A DNA stretch of 42,392 bases, from contig PWTO01000261.1 in assembly GCA_003562815.1 (NCBI GenBank), positions 1 through 42,392 of the forward strand, read 5' to 3'. The notes below the pieces were generated by a model, which was not told the DNA's origin, made no database searches, and saw only the letters and a program-made list of their open reading frames with translations. The stretch comes from Chromatiaceae bacterium (GTDB lineage Bacteria; Pseudomonadota; Gammaproteobacteria; Chromatiales; Chromatiaceae). The position numbers and the translations under genes were made by a program. Of the stretch, positions 42,332-42,392 are shown one piece after another (position 1 is the first letter of the stretch; each line of letters begins with the position of its first letter).

Positions 42332-42392
42332 GTGAGCGGACACTTGGCGACGCAGGCCTGGCGGCTGCGCATGGCGCGAGCCGCCATGCCTT
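42332..42392 (+). CDS. Start of the next gene, possibly N-acetylglutaminylglutamine synthetase (partial)
   Basis: An open frame from GTG 42332 runs off the right edge (20 codons: MSGHLATQAWRLRMARAAMP). Position, strand and the 30-bp gap fit the synthetase gene that normally follows the amidotransferase, and the WRLRMARA stretch loosely resembles the basic start of such proteins. There is too little sequence for a firm call; an ATG at 42371 is an alternative start. Confidence 0.35.
   Translation, partial: MSGHLATQAWRLRMARAAMP

Overview
The window is GC-rich gammaproteobacterial chromosome with dense genes and short spacers. It most likely comes from a purple sulfur bacterium (Chromatiaceae). 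The best marker is a secreted Gly/Tyr-rich protein of the sulfur globule envelope family (22348-22737). The order recA-recX-alaS-lysC-csrA-tRNA-Ser is typical of Gammaproteobacteria. The N-acetylglutaminylglutamine amide gene at the right edge (40508-42301) suggests a salt-exposed lifestyle. Taxonomy is inferred; no 16S rRNA gene is present.

Layout. 1-6534 (+): a gene tail, recA, recX, alaS, lysC, csrA and tRNA-Ser(GCU). 6727-11791 (-): sbcB, the rpsP-rimM-trmD-rplS operon, RNase P RNA and rsmI. 11882-17469 (+): an envelope block with two lipoproteins (one FlgO-like), lpoA, yraN, a dolP-like BON lipoprotein and a GlcD-like FAD oxidase. 17478-18817: rppH (-) and a HAD phosphatase (+). 18821-22231 (+): a lipid operon (olsB, olsA, a GT4 glycosyltransferase and a PAP2 phosphatase). 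22273-22843 (-): the sulfur globule protein gene with a strong terminator and an operator-like dyad. 22933-26743: nadC (-), ampD (+), a PlcP-like metallophosphoesterase (-) and argG (+). 26818-28237: an islet with an ISL3-type transposase remnant and an AT-rich diguanylate cyclase gene. 28248-34108: DUF971 protein, hemH, hemerythrin-like protein, RCK potassium channel with DUF6394 protein, an alpha/beta hydrolase and a small membrane protein. 34175-37155 (-): thrC translationally coupled to a LeuA/CimA-family synthase. 37509-39636 (+): a two-subunit sodium:solute symporter. 39801-42392: sodB (-) and the start of the NAGGN osmolyte operon (+).

The most interesting observation is a probable phosphate-starvation lipid-remodelling locus. 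Directly upstream of olsB are four heptads spaced exactly 11 bp apart, the geometry of two tandem Pho boxes, with a -10-like hexamer 10 bp further on. The downstream genes would make phosphorus-free ornithine lipid and probably a glycolipid. A PlcP-like phosphoesterase, a family known to strip phospholipid headgroups under phosphate limitation, lies about 2.3 kb beyond the operon. The second notable signal is a 10-bp inverted repeat next to the -10 of the sulfur globule protein gene, a candidate regulator site.

The rest is mostly conserved housekeeping sequence. Functions are read from motifs, family resemblance and synteny by eye; no database search was run.
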